Source: Xenopus tropicalis
Taxonomy: Eukaryota > Chordata > Amphibia > Anura > Pipidae
Assembly: GCF_000004195.4 (NCBI RefSeq)
Contig: NC_030683.2
Location: 52,155,358 to 52,219,357, forward strand
Direction of reading: 5' to 3'
Length of the DNA stretch: 64,000 nt
Positions 42,191 through 53,957 of the stretch are shown one piece after another. The notes under the pieces were generated by a model, which was given only the letters and a program-made list of their open reading frames with translations, made no database searches and was not told the origin of the DNA. Every line of letters starts with the position of its first letter. Position 1 is the first letter of the stretch. A program made the position numbers and the translations under genes.

Positions 42191-43488
42191 AGAGACTATA
42201 CAGAATGCAAAAATTCCAAAAACTCAAAAAAAACCAAACTTCTTATTTACCTCTGTAAGTGCAGTGCAATCTCGGAAACAATCAATGTGTGTTTTCACAT
42301 AATGCAGCATTTTTTCCCTGGAATTGCAGTGTTGTCGTGGTCACAAGCAGGATTAGGAGCCTGACACAATTGCAGTGATGCACCAGTATTATTGAAATTG
42401 TGCTTGTATAGACGTGAAAGAAATTTTCTGTCAGGTTTTTCCGGAAAAAGACACCCATAGACTTCAAGTATTTTAGAAAGTGCAAGGCTTTGAAAAAGTG
42501 GTAGCGATAAAACGTTCTTTGACTTCAATGGATTTCATGAACTTTGTCCAAAGTTGTATGCAATTGTGCCTAATATTTTTGAAGTCCGGTTGCCATTATT
42601 TCCAGTGTTAGGCACATAATTGACGTGTTTGCCCTATTTTAGATGTAAGTGCACTGCGCATATTGAGGAAGGGTGCTGAGGGAACCCTGGAGCTATCGCC
42701 TAGCTTGAAAGTAGCAATAGCTCCAAAGTTCCTATCTGTCAATAGGGGCAGCAGCCCTTGAATCTGAGCAGGGAGGCAGTGACTGCAAGGACAACTATAG
42801 GGAAGTGGAGTGCACACATCTAATATATATTTTATGCACAACTGACTGCGGGGAAATATGTACAAATGCTTTCAGTCATAAATGAGCCCTCTTAAATTTA
42901 AAAAATATAGCAGAATTCACTGATTTTTATCAAGCAATGTAATATACAGTTTAACTTATTACTGATCAATCATACAATGTGTATCTTGTTGCTACATTCA
43001 AATAAATATTGTTGGAAAATCTTAAAATTGTATGTGCCTTACACATAATGAATGGCAATAATCTTACCACGTTATTCTATTAAAGCCAGTATAGTTTCAT
43101 TGTGTACATGAGCATATATTGTATAGTAAATATAGATTTATAAGACAGATTATGCTAAGAATGATGTTTTAAGATTCTCTGCAGTGGCCATGAGCACATG
43201 AAGCATTTACAAGGCTTTTGGCTGGTGGGGGGAGGGGGGCTTAGCCAAGATAGAACTAGCAGGAATAACATGTATCTTCACTGGCATGTGTAATATAGTC
43301 TCACTAACCTAATTCTCTTTGTTTTTAGTTTTTATTTCATGCTTCGTGATACCAAAGTGTAATACCAAAAATGCAGTTTCCGGTGATGTCTTACGAAAGG
43401 TGCATAAGAAGAACAAAAATGTTAGCTAAGTTTTTTTGTTTTGTTTTTTTTTCAATTATTTCTTTCAGATCAAAATCAATGGAAAATA
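42191..43488. other. mostly unassigned; MITE scrap at 42410-42600
   Basis: 'gtttttccggaaaaagacacccatagacttcaa' (in parts) suggests a decayed MITE. The rest shows no gene. A G-rich tract lies near 43224-43240. Confidence 0.35.
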
Positions 43489-43490
43489 TA

Positions 43491-43635
43491 CAGTGGCTTG
43501 CAAAAGTATTCGGCCCCCTTGAACTTTTCCACATTTTGTCACATTACAGCCACAAACATGAATCGATTTTATTGGAATTCCACGTGAAAGACCAATACAA
43601 AGTGGTGTACACGTGAGAAGTGGAACGAAAATCAA
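43491..43635. repeat. Tc1-like left terminal inverted repeat
   Basis: Complementary to 44878-45022. Its inner edge touches the transposase stop codon (43632-43634). Confidence 0.9.
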
Positions 43636-44651
43636 TACTTTGTAGAAGCACCTTTTGCTGCAATTACAGCTGCCAGTCTTTTAGGGTATGTCTCTACCAG
43701 CTTTGCACATCTAGAGACTGAAATCCTTGCCCATTCTTCTTTGCAAAACAGCTCCAGCTCAGTCAGATTAGATGGACAGCGTTTGTGAACAGCAGTTTTC
43801 AGATCTTGCCACAGATTCTCAATTGGATTTAGATCTGGACTTTGACTGGGCCATTCTAACACATGGATATGTTTTGTTTTAAACCATTCCATTGTTGCCC
43901 TGGCTTTATGTTTAGGGTTGTTGTCCTGCTGGAAGGTGAACCTCAGCCCCAGTCTCAAGTGTTTTGCAGACTCCAAGAGATTTTCTTCCAAGATTGCCCT
44001 GTATTTGGCTCCATCCATCTTCACATCAACTCTGACCAGCTTCCCTGTCCCTGCTGAAGAGAAGCACCCCCAGAGCATGATGCTGCCACCACCATATTTG
44101 ACAGTAGGGATGGTGTGTTCAGAGTGATGTGCAGTGTTAGTTTTCCGCCACACATAGCGTTTTGCATTTTGGCCAAAAAGTTCCATTTTGGTCTCATCTG
44201 ACCAGAGCACCTTCTTCCACATGTTTGCTGTGTCCCCCACATGGCTTGTGGCAAACTGGAAACGGGACTTCTTATGGTTTTCTGTTAACAATGGCTTTCT
44301 TCTTGCCACTCTTCCATAAAGGCCAACTTTGTGCAGTACACGACTAATAGTTGTCCTATGGACAGATTCCCACACCTGAGCTGTAGATCTCTGCAGCTCG
44401 TCCAGAGTCACCATGGGCCTCTTGGCTGCATTTCTGATCGGCGCTCTCCTTGTTCGGCCTGTGAGTTTAGGTGGACGGCCTTGTCTTGGTAGGTTTACAG
44501 TTGTGCCATACTCCTTCCATTTCTGAATGATCGCTTGAACAGTGCTCCGTGGGATGTTCAAGGCTTTGGAAATCTTTTTGTAGCCTAAGCCTGCTTTAAA
44601 TTTCTCAATAACTTTATCCCTGACCTGTCTGGTGTGTTCTTTGGACTTCAT
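43632..44651 (-). CDS. Tc1-family transposase, DD34E, intact
   Basis: 339 residues, the usual Tc1 length, starting at an ATG on the minus strand. Residues 1-120 form the bipartite paired-like DNA-binding region: a first helix-turn-helix (GLGYKKISKALNIPRSTVQA, 21-40), a GRPPKL AT-hook-like linker (58-63), then a basic stretch that may include the nuclear localisation signal and a second helix-turn-helix (HRTTISRVLHKVGLYGR, 98-114). The catalytic triad is complete: D152 (VLWSDETK), D243 (FTFQQDNNPKH) and E278 (SPDLNPIENLW), with 34 residues between the last two. It would bind the inverted ends and insert at TA. No frameshift or premature stop is present. Catalytic activity is an inference from intactness. 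Confidence 0.95.
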   Translation of the reverse strand: MKSKEHTRQVRDKVIEKFKAGLGYKKISKALNIPRSTVQAIIQKWKEYGTTVNLPRQGRPPKLTGRTRRAPIRNAAKRPMVTLDELQRSTAQVWESVHRTTISRVLHKVGLYGRVARRKPLLTENHKKSRFQFATSHVGDTANMWKKVLWSDETKMELFGQNAKRYVWRKTNTAHHSEHTIPTVKYGGGSIMLWGCFSSAGTGKLVRVDVKMDGAKYRAILEENLLESAKHLRLGLRFTFQQDNNPKHKARATMEWFKTKHIHVLEWPSQSPDLNPIENLWQDLKTAVHKRCPSNLTELELFCKEEWARISVSRCAKLVETYPKRLAAVIAAKGASTKY

Positions 44652-44877
44652 GGTGTTGTTGCTCCCAATATTCTCTTAGACAACCTCTGAGGCCGTCACA
44701 GAGCAACTGTATTTGTACTGACATTAGATTACACACAGGTGCACTCTATTTAGTCATTAGCACTCATCAGGCAATGTGTCTATGGGCAACTGACTGCACT
44801 CAGACCAAAGGGGGCTGAATAATTACGCACACCCCACTTTGCAGTTATTAATTTGTAAAAAATGTTTGGAATCATGT
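44652..44877 (-). other. Tc1-like 5' untranslated region
   Basis: Between the transposase start and the right terminal repeat, as in other Tc1 elements. No clear TATA box seen. Confidence 0.6.
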
Positions 44878-45022
44878 ATGATTTTTGTTCCACTTCTCAC
44901 GTGTACACCACTTTGTATTGGTCTTTCACGTGGAATTCCAATAAAATTGATTCATGTTTGTGGCTGTAATGTGACAAAATGTGGAAAAGTTCAAGGGGGC
45001 CGAATACTTTTGCAAGCCACTG
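44878..45022. repeat. Tc1-like right terminal inverted repeat
   Basis: Reverse complement of 43491-43635 with about two substitutions. Confidence 0.9.
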
Positions 45023-45024
45023 TA

Positions 45025-45509
45025 TGTGGTACTGAGACAGTGATAAAGAACACAAGTCTAAAATTAGCTGTTTTCAAACAAAAATAAAAATCATAAAAAG
45101 AAGCCAGCCATAATGCAATTAAATTACAAAGAATTCAGCAATGGTGTATCAAAATACTCAGCACATAATATAACACAGTACATCACTATAATAAAAGCAT
45201 GAATAAATACCTGTAAAAAATACAAGTGCATCTTTTATACAATGAATTGTGAACCAAACCATGGGATGGAAAAGGTAATGACGCAGTGAAATTAAAAGTG
45301 CATGTGCTGCCTAGTTTTTGGGTGAAGAACAGAAGCAGCATCATGGCCTCCCATCAGATCAACTACCAAAATATAACATGTAAATGTAGTAGCTAAAAAA
45401 TCCATACTATGGAGAGATGTGGTTCAAGTGAGAACCCCCAGTAGTTTTCTACTTGAAGTAAGCTAGTGTTTTATTTCTTGAAGTGGAATATTGATAAATT
45501 AATATTTAC
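45025..45509. other. unassigned AT-rich sequence
   Basis: Nothing supported. Confidence 0.4.
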
Positions 45510-45850
45510 ATTAAAAGAATACTGTCATTCGAAAACAGCAGAATCCTGCATTGAAATCCATTTTTCAATTAGACAAACTTCAGTCACACGTTACTGCTGA
45601 GCTGAGTTGGAGTGGTATCATTCCCCCTCCCAGCAGCCAATCAGCAGAATAAGGGATGATAGCAAGATAGCAGCTCCCAGTAGGTATCAGAATAGCACTC
45701 AATTGTAAGAAATCCAAGTCCGGCTTAGGACTCCTTCAGTTACATGGGAATAGGAGAAATGATTGTTTACCTGAAAGCAGTTCTAATGTGTAGCGTTGGC
45801 TCCTTCTGAAATCTGAATTCTGAAATCTCAGAATCAGGTAAAAAAAAAAG
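45510..45850. mobile_element. TTAA-type MITE fragment, 'agggattctgtcatg' family, inverted
   Basis: 'ttggagtggtatcattccccctccc', 'cagcagccaatcagcag', 'gatagcaagatagcagctccc' and 'aatctcagaatcaggta' are reverse complements of 24414-24940 interior words. Confidence 0.6.
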
Positions 45851-46694
45851 TGAGAAAAAAGTCAAGGTAAGAGAACCAGAGCAGAAAATATGAGCAGGAA
45901 GCAAGAAATAGCAGGAATCTTGAGACAGCATGAAGGTTTTTCCCTAACCTAAACTTTAAGTACTACTTTGCAATATTTCAGTTATTGCTAAGTTAATGTC
46001 ATTTGCATGAACTACATATTCTTTGTGTGCTTTAACTGTTTCCTTTACTCGTAGTCAGTCTTTCTACATGAAATGTTTTTCTTGTTCCACAACACTGAAA
46101 GATTGCACGTGCATTTTCCCATCAAAAAGGGACATTATTCTTCTTCAAAGTAGCCAGTAACTCTGGCGTTACTATACAAAGTAATTTATCAGATGAAATC
46201 TATCTGGTCTGAGTTGCCAGAATACTGTGGGAAACTTTGGTTTCCCAAAAACCTCAATAATCTAAGTCATTGTGCCTTTTCCCTGTAAAATGCTATCTGA
46301 TGTTTTATAACAAAGCCCATACTGCTCAGACAACTGTACCTAGGGACTAAATGACATGTAGTACTCATTTATTTATGCCGGTAGAGAACAGAGTAGTATG
46401 TTGAAAGGGGATATTGTCATTGTCAGTCACAGTTTTGATGGCGATTAACCATGCATTGTTTGTCATGCCCAATCAGTTTTTCCTAATCCTATAAATCCGG
46501 AGACTGAACTTGATTAATATTTCTTATTTTCAAGTTAAACCATAACATTGTCTCTACATTTAATAAAATCTACCCTACAATACATACAATAGAGAAATCA
46601 TAGTTTCAAGACCCACTACAGTCTATTGGTCATGGTAAAGTTGTTTGTACATGGATAGAAAAGTGGCTAAAACATTGTGTACAATGGGTGGTTG
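45851..46694. other. unassigned sequence
   Basis: Nothing supported. Confidence 0.4.
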
Positions 46695-47350
46695 TCAATG
46701 GTACATTCTCTACTTAGAGTAGAGTTTTTAGTGGAGTCTTAGTAGGTCCACCTTTGTTTTCTTTGCTCATTAATTACTTGAGGGAGGCCATTATCAGTAA
46801 TGTATCAATGTTTGCAAATGGCACAAAACTATGCAGCCCAATTAACTGCATCCAGGATATGGCATCCTTGCACTAGGATCTGGCAAACTGGTACTCAGGG
46901 CAGCTTAATAGCCGTTCATAAATGAAAAGTTATACAGGAATGCAAAACTATGTAAACTACTTATACCCTTAATCGGACTAAGGGTGTGTTTACTAAGATT
47001 GGAGGTAAATATCTTTGGTGGTGTTGCCCATAGCAACCAATAAGCAATAAGATCTGAACAGTCACCTACAAGTTAGAAATCAAAGCAAAGACCTAATTGG
47101 TTGCTACAGGCAACTTCACCGGTGATATTTATCTCCATTCTTAGTAAACACACCCCAAAGTATGTAAATACAGGGGCAGGGGGTACCATGGATAATAAAC
47201 TGTAGCAAACAATGCTAGTCAGCAGCTGCAAGGGCAAGCAAGGTTTTGAGCTGTATTACAAGGGGTATAGATTTGTGGGAGGTGAGGGTCATTCTTTCCC
47301 TGTACAAAACACTGGTAAGGCTTTATCGAGAATATGCAGTGCAGTTTTAA
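46695..47350 (+). pseudogene. CR1-like LINE RT fragment, interrupted by a MITE
   Basis: The plus strand reads VPPLFSLLINYLREAI then SNVSMFANGTKLCSPIN, matching the RT block ending in FADDTKL, with the catalytic aspartates lost (FANG). It continues 'IQDMASLH' and NYLYPLIGL, is broken by the MITE at 46982-47155, and resumes with ASSCKGKQGFELYYKG then RICSAVL. Stops and frame breaks make it inactive. Related to 1374-2100. Confidence 0.7.
46982..47155. mobile_element. short foldback MITE inside the LINE fragment
   Basis: Termini gggtgtgtttactaagattg and 'cattcttagtaaacacacccc' are inverted repeats; the interior has 'gttgcccatagcaaccaat' mirrored by 'aattggttgctacaggcaac'. It interrupts CR1 homology. 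Confidence 0.75.
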
Positions 47351-47359
47351 TGAGTAGTA

Positions 47360-47640
47360 ATTACATTTTTTTTAGCAGGCATGGATTTGCAGTAAAATTC
47401 CACGTTTCGCCAACAGCAATTTTTTTTTGGTAAACTACAGCAAAAGTTCTCAAAAAAAAAAACCACACATTAGAAGACTGCTAAAAAATGCTCATTAATT
47501 TAATGCATTTTGCACACAAAAAAAGTGAAAAACACCCATTGACTTCAAAGTATTTAAATTGCATTTAACAGTGGTTTACCTAAAAATTCAATGTTCATGT
47601 TGTATAAACAGCAGAATTGTATGTCAGTTTGCAAATGGGC
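47360..47640. mobile_element. hAT MITE fragment, 'gatgagcgaatt' family
   Basis: 'tagcaggcatggatttgcag', 'aattccacgtttcgccaac' and later 'acacccattgacttcaaagtatt'. Ends unclear. Confidence 0.5.
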
Positions 47641-48299
47641 TTCATGTTTTATTTTTTGTGTTTTTTATTAGCTACATTTGTTGGTTCTGCAGATTTTAGG
47701 CTTAGTATTTAAACTGTTATCTAGTTGCTTGGGGCTAATTAACCTAATAATCAGAGAGCAGCTTTGGAAACAAAATGTAAAATGAATAGTATATTGCCTA
47801 AAAAGAATAAATAAGCAATAAAAAATAACATAACAGTAAAACTGAAGCTTTACTGTTGTTTCTTTGGTGTTATCAGTGATTACCTTTCCTGCATCAACAA
47901 TCAAGACAGTGTTTTCAGGCTGGAAAGACACAGGATAGGAAGGTCAATAATGAAAATAATGTATTTCCCTTTCAACATGTTAAGCAAATCACTAAAAATA
48001 CTGATACAAAATACATTTAAATAATAATACAACTAATTTTAAATTCCATCGCATATACAGAAGTTACTCAGTGGAAAAAAAAAGTAAAGAAAAATATGTA
48101 TTGGTGGTTAAAATATTCCCTGTTGGTTTTAAAGGTTACATGTCTAAATCTTTGATCTTTCTTGCACCAAAATATTTTGCATTGTATGTATGCCAGATCA
48201 GTATCTTATAAAAACTTTTTTGGAAAAATTAAAGGTCAGAAACATCAGTGGGAAGTGACATATTTTATATATCACCAAAACTACTTAGCACACTCGCAT
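47641..48299. other. unassigned AT-rich sequence
   Basis: Nothing supported. Confidence 0.4.
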
Positions 48300-48790
48300 G
48301 GATTCTCCTAATACTGAAAATGTATTAAAAAAAAAAAACAGCTAAAATGACACAAAATATCTACCAATAGTATTATTTTATTCTGACAGTAAATGACAGA
48401 AACAAGGCTCCAAATTCTGAATAAAGACATATATTCAAACATGTCTGTTTGAAGGGGTGGCATAGCCACACTGACTAATTTATAGAGGTACTCTGGACAG
48501 AAAACAGTCCATTTTAGTGGAACCCTTTCTTCCAGCAATCCTAAAGGAAACCCCATGTGAGTTAAGGATGCTGGATTTTATGGAAAACAAATCCTTGAGG
48601 TATTTTTCCCGGAGTAGGCTTTCTTAAATAAGAAAAGCCTTGGAAGCTAAACGTTTTCTTATTTAAGCCTACCTCAACTAACCAGGGTAAAACCCCAAGT
48701 GAGCAATTGTAAATCTGAGAGGTAAAATGAAAAAACACAGTATCCCATATACTGCACATGGTTATTGTTAAAGTGTGTATCTGACCGCCT
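48300..48790. repeat. unclassified repeat with inverted 'aaataagaaaa' arms
   Basis: At 48615-48675 'taggctttcttaaataagaaaagcctt' and 'cttatttaagcctacctc' form imperfect inverted arms. Minus-strand frames of 82 and 65 codons here lack family resemblance. Confidence 0.4.
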
Positions 48791-50259
48791 CACACATGCC
48801 AAAAACACAATAAAACTGCAACTTTGCAACAGCAGTGTTGCTCTCCAGCACCTAAAGGAACATATTAAGTTATTAGCTTACCCTGTGCATTGGTAGCTAA
48901 ATATTAAGACTTATTCATTAATGCAAATATAAGTATACAGTACATATTTACTTTAAATGACTGATATAAGTATTACAGCAGATACCTTATACAATAGCTT
49001 CGGTGAGCAACCATTGCTTCATCTAAAACACACCCAAAAAAAGTCATGATGCTGTTTGATAAGGACACTTATCATCCACCAGCCGTATCACCCAGCTCAA
49101 GCAATAGCACTAGGGCACTAAATTGGTTTTATGCACCAATAACCATGTTAAAAATATATCACAAAGAAAGTTTTACTTTTACTTTATTGTTCTCAAAGCA
49201 ATGACCCTGATATTTTTTCTGCCATATTCCCCCTGCCCTTGCTTCTCTCAGGTCAAGAAAATGCTCATCACATTTACTTTACACCATACTAAATAAAAAC
49301 TAAGGCTACCAGCTTAGTTAGATTCATATAGAATAATGTCTCTGAACTGCAGTTTGCTAAACAAACCAAGAAATTGAAATTGACTTTAAATATGGCAAAT
49401 AAATGGAAAAAGAAAACAAAAAGGCAGTTCTTTTATTCTGAAAGGGAAAATATTTAACATAAGTATTATCTCCCAAATACTAAACAACTTCCTACACTTA
49501 GAACACTACTAAGTGCAATGACTGAGGCCTATCTTGTACTAGGAGATGGCAACTTCAAATATCAGAAGGTCTCTGACTGAGAGTGCCACACATTAGATAC
49601 TTTGAAAATACTGTGGGTTTTATTTACTAACCCAGTGTAATTGGGTGCAAATTGCCATGTTTTTATTCACAATGAAGCATTTTAGCAAAAGCTAAGTAGC
49701 GTCCATTGCAACTTGCACAAATAGGTTTGCAAATTAGCCTACCTTTTGTCAAATGACTCGGAAGAGGTGTCCTTTCTGGTGCAGGTTTTAATAATGTTAT
49801 TAACCTCCAAGTTCACATGGGGCAAATTAGTTGTGGCTATAGCTACTTACAGTACAGCCCTATGAGGGAATTACCATTAGATATGACAGTAATTCCAGGG
49901 TTTATTTGTATCTATGTATGCAAATGTATGCAATTCATCAGAGACCTGGGCAGGTTGCTCACTACAAGTTGCAACAGACAGTTTTTGGACACAGGTACCA
50001 TTGTGGGAAGGGAAGAGGGATTATTTAAATAGCACTTTTCTCCCATGGGATTTAAAACACTTTTTTTTTTTTTTTTTAACAAAAAATCAAGTTATGTTTG
50101 AAAGGTAAACTAAGTATACAAGGACACCAGGATGTTAAGTAACTTTTTCAGGATCGCAAGAAGTTGTCACAGGCAACTAGGCAACCAGAATCTTTAGCAT
50201 GGGATCCCACATTAAATCGTAATCACTTAACCTCTAGGCAAACACCTCTGAAGTAACAC
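48791..50259. other. unassigned; MITE scrap near 49610-49740
   Basis: 'ggttttatttactaacccag' with 'ggtgcaaattgcc' resembles a MITE terminus. No gene supported. Confidence 0.35.
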
Positions 50260-50420
50260 ACGAGAGTGCGGGAGCAAAAATGTGCTGTGAAAAGATTCGG
50301 CACGCATTTAAAAAATTGTTGCACGTCATTTTTTTGATGCGTGCAGCAATTTTTTTAATACGTGCCATTTTCTGCTTTTTGTGAATTTTTTTCTGGGACA
50401 GACTCGCTCATCACTATTAT
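50260..50420. mobile_element. hAT MITE fragment, right end
   Basis: 'gattcggcacgcatttaaaa', 'atttttttgatgcgtgcagc' and the end 'gggacagactcgctcatcacta' mark the same family as 4318-4612. Confidence 0.6.
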
Positions 50421-52329
50421 AAATATCACTCCAACTGATACACCAGAATTGATTATATTTATTAAACATAATTATCCTTTTTATCTGACTATGTTCCTGC
50501 CATAATAGTTCTTACTGTTCTTAACAGTCAGAATTCACTTGAAAGCTAAATGAAAGCCTTCTATTAAATAAAAAGAACCTTGAGGAATTTGCAAAAGAAG
50601 TTGAGTGAATTCTTTCAAATTAATAATATACTGTAGAAACTCAACAATTACAATGTGGAAAACCCACAAGCATGTTATAAGAGGCACCTGAAAGCACTCT
50701 CATCTGGAGTTAAGAAAAGGAAAAACACTTTAATTCATCCGTTACTGAAGGATATGGTAGACTTCGCAAAAAATAATAAATGTTACATGTAAACAGCTGG
50801 GTTTAGGGTAACTAATTTGTGGGGCTGATCTATAATTTTCCTGCAGTTTTCACATTACATTTATCAATTGAGGGATCATTTAGTTACGCCAGTGCCATGC
50901 ACAAAGTGCAATTTCAGAAGTGGACACTATGTTTTTACCCATGGTGCAGCTGTTTGTGACATGTTCCCAAAGCAATTTTGGCCAAAGTATTAAAAAATGC
51001 ACAAGTGAGTGTGCACATTGATGTATTTCGGGCACTGAAAATTTTCTAGGTCCAGATGGCATCACTTTCGGATCTCAGTGTCAAAAAGACATCTGCCCAT
51101 GAAGTGCAAAGAACAGCTTTGAACACAAGTACATTTAATAAATGGCAAATATTTGAACAACAACTGCAAGCGGCTACCTATCACCTCTGAGGTGATCCTG
51201 GTACTGAACACCTACTTTCCTAGTCCTAGCTGTGGCAGCCTCCTACTTTATCTGGCTCTGCAGTGTGTGTCTTGCCTTCAGATCGTATCAGGCCAAATAA
51301 AAACTTCCTGGCTCTTGCACCCCCTTATATAAGCTCCTGTGGGGGAATCCCCCCTACAACCTTAAGGGTTGGTGCCGCCTGCTGGCAGAACTGACTATTT
51401 ACATTTGAAATAAAATATATATTTGAACTCTTTACAAGTTCAAAAAAGATGTTTACAAATTGTTACCTACTTACTAATACTATTACACATCCAGGTGTCT
51501 TTATTAATGATTATAAAATGTTTAAAGTGGAAAATACACCAATTAAATATAACATATAAGGGACATATTACGATTGTTTAAATTGGTGTTAAAAATACAA
51601 TGTTAATAATTAAAGCTTCATTCTTATCAGTTGTTTTTGTGTGTGACTTTGGATTGGGGGTCATGGGGACCAACACTGAAATTTATGCAAATCTAATGGA
51701 ATGCTCCTTAGTCACAATTACATTCTAATTCTGATGCAAATAGGAGACTACAATTCTAAAACGTAGCAAATTCTTTCAATAATTTTTTATTCTTAGTTTC
51801 AACTTTCCTTTATCAATGTTTATTGGAGGGAAAGAAGCAAAGGAAGTGTGCAAGGGGGTACTTTGGACCGTAATGATTTTAGACACTATAATTGTGGATG
51901 CCTAAATATGGAACCAAAAGTACTAACTGTGACTTCTGAGGTCTTCACTGTTGTTTTATACTAATGTCAGCTTTAAACTAAATAGAAAAGAACATGTAAA
52001 TCAATGCATTTAAATAGTATATCACAGAGAGCAAGGCAAATCATTTTTTAGATAAATTACATTTGAAAGCTGGTTTTGTTGTTTATTAATTATGATAATA
52101 TTCTGCTTGTTTAATTTTTTCATGCAAACTTGCTTTTTTGAGGATATTTTACTGACAAATCTGTTTCTTCTTTCTTATTCATTGTCTATGACATATGCTT
52201 TTTCTTGCCAGACTTTTTTCTGCCAGGCTTCTATTTCGACAACATTTTGGACATACTACACCATGTAGTTTGATATCTGTGGTGGCCAAAGTTTAAAATA
52301 ATCTTCTGCAGAATGGCATTATAAGTAGA
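50421..52329. other. unassigned; GC-richer stretch at 51180-51400
   Basis: 51180-51400 contains 'cttatataagctcctgtggggg' and 'aataaaaacttcctgg', reminiscent of an LTR core promoter, but no partner or target duplication was found. No gene supported elsewhere. Confidence 0.35.
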
Positions 52330-53060
52330 AATTTGTATAACTAGGGCAGTGGTGTTACAGTAGATGTGAGATGCTGTTGGATTTTACTAAAGCTTCTGAT
52401 ACAGTGCCTCACAAACAATTGCTTTCTAAACATTGTTTTTCTAAACATTGTTTTCTTAATGTTGTTAGCACATGGATAGAGAGTAGTTGTCAGTGGTGCA
52501 ATCTCTTCTAGTGGTGTAATCCTGTGTAGTCTGTATCGGGTTCACTTTTTATTTATTCCAATTTCTTCAAAAATGATTTGGGATTGCCATTGTAAGTAAT
52601 GTATTGGCATCTCCAGTTTAGGCCAAACTGAATCTTTGAAATTTGTACTTGGGCAGCTAAATGACAGAAGATTCAATGCTAATTAATGTAAGGTTATGCA
52701 CTGGGGATTTAAAAATATGGCACTTATACCCTTTAGGGCTCTGGCACACGTGGAGATTAGTCGCCCCCCGTTTGCGGGCAACTAATCTCCCCAAAATGCC
52801 ATCCCACCGGCGAAAATGTAAATCTTGTGCCTTGAGAGGAAACTTCCGCGATTTCAGGGAAATCGCAACGCCGTGTATGCCATCCCACCGGCGATTTACA
52901 TTTTCGCCGGTGGGATGGGGACTGGGGACTGATGCAATTGTCATCTTGGGGTCAGGAAGGGATGTTCCCCCACTCTGAGGCAAACTGGAAAGGCTTCAGA
53001 TGGATTTTTGCCTTCCTTTGGATCAACTAGAAGTTAGCAAGTTTAAATTAGGCCAAAATG
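52330..53060 (+). pseudogene. CR1-like LINE fragment including its 3' end, interrupted by a MITE
   Basis: The plus strand gives VDFTKASDTVPHKQLLSKH (family: LDFSKAFDTVPHxxLLxKL), then after broken frames LNDRRFNANKV-like residues, then the MITE at 52736-52918. It resumes with the 3' part of the family, GSGRDVPPL and RLQMDFCLPLDQLEVSKF, which I recognise from frog CR1-like 3' ends. Internal deletion and stops make it inactive. Confidence 0.65.
52736..52918. mobile_element. MITE, 'agggctctggcacac' family, right-truncated
   Basis: Starts agggctctggcacacgtgga and has 'gccatcccaccggcgaaaatgtaa' mirrored by 'ttacattttcgccggtgggatgg'. The far terminus is missing. Both long open frames over it are palindrome products. 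Confidence 0.7.
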
Positions 53061-53814
53061 TTGAACTTAATTCATGTGTGTCTTTTATAACCCAAATAAC
53101 TATGTTTCTATCCCAAATGTCACTTTTTAAATTGACATGTTTTGTAGCTTTTCTAACAACTGACTACAGATTACAGATCATCTATATCTTTATGTCCATA
53201 TAGTATATCTATATGTTTTTCCTATAATCTTATACAAGACCCCCTTTTCTGTGTGTCCTTCAATAATATATGTAACACCATATATTTTATTTTGTAATTG
53301 ATATCTGCATTGATACATATTCTAATATATAATATATATATATATTATATATTCTATATATTATAGTTGTATGTCTGTTAGCTTAAAAGTTCTTTTGTAA
53401 ATTCCTTTGCCTGGGTGAAAATCTTTGAGTCTGCATAAAAGTGCTTCTTTCTGTGTCTCTCTGCTAACATCTGTTATAGTGTGCTTATGTAAGTGTTTAT
53501 GCTGGTGTGGGGGTATTTATATCTATGTAACAGTACTTGTGCACCAGTTTAAGAAAAAGTCCCTTGTGAGTAACTTTTTCAAACAAAATGTGTTAAAAAT
53601 CACAATTGTATCCATTTAAATCTGCAATTGTCTCCTTTTTCATGCGTCAAATCCATGAACAACACAAATGTAAAAATATGTCATCTAAAACCTGTTGATG
53701 TCATGTAGAAGTCAATAGGAGCTGTCCTTGGCAATTTTTTTGCAGTCCTCTATAAATATAGCAACCTGGAAACTAACGAGTGATATTACTTTCTATTCTT
53801 TCCTATGGGATTTT
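53061..53814. other. unassigned; TA microsatellite at 53316-53364
   Basis: An imperfect TA array near 53316-53364 and a MITE scrap near 53690-53740. No gene supported. Confidence 0.45.
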
Positions 53815-53957
53815 CAGAAGCATATTTATCAGTGGGTGAAAGCTAGAGTTCACCATTTTATAAATATGGTTCTAAAAATACCATAGGAATGAATAGAAAA
53901 TGTGTAAGTTTTTCAGCAGTGAGCTCTAATTTTATACTTTGATAAATCTGCCCCTAA
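53815..53957. mobile_element. MITE fragment, same family as 58208-58436
   Basis: Shares 'accataggaatgaatagaa' and the terminus 'ttgataaatctgcccct' with the full copy at 58208-58436. Confidence 0.6.

Larger units (their letters stand above)
43491..45022 (-). mobile_element. Tc1-like DNA transposon, full length
   Basis: 1532 bp with ~145-bp inverted termini (43491-43635 and 44878-45022) starting cagtggcttgcaaaagtatt; the two ends differ at about two positions near the inner side. TA target duplication at 43489-43490 and 45023-45024. It carries one intact transposase on the minus strand. The ends are, from memory, like Tc1 elements widespread in fish and frogs. Intact ORF plus near-identical ends mean a recent insertion. 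Confidence 0.95.

Noticed and set aside
43863..44347. Plus-strand and alternate-frame ORFs
   Set aside because: Antisense or off-frame to the intact Tc1 transposase.
51180..51400. Possible LTR with tatataag and aataaa
   Set aside because: No termini, partner or target duplication; left as unassigned.
52657..52983. Paired ~105-codon frames on opposite strands
   Set aside because: Produced by a palindromic MITE inside a CR1 fragment.
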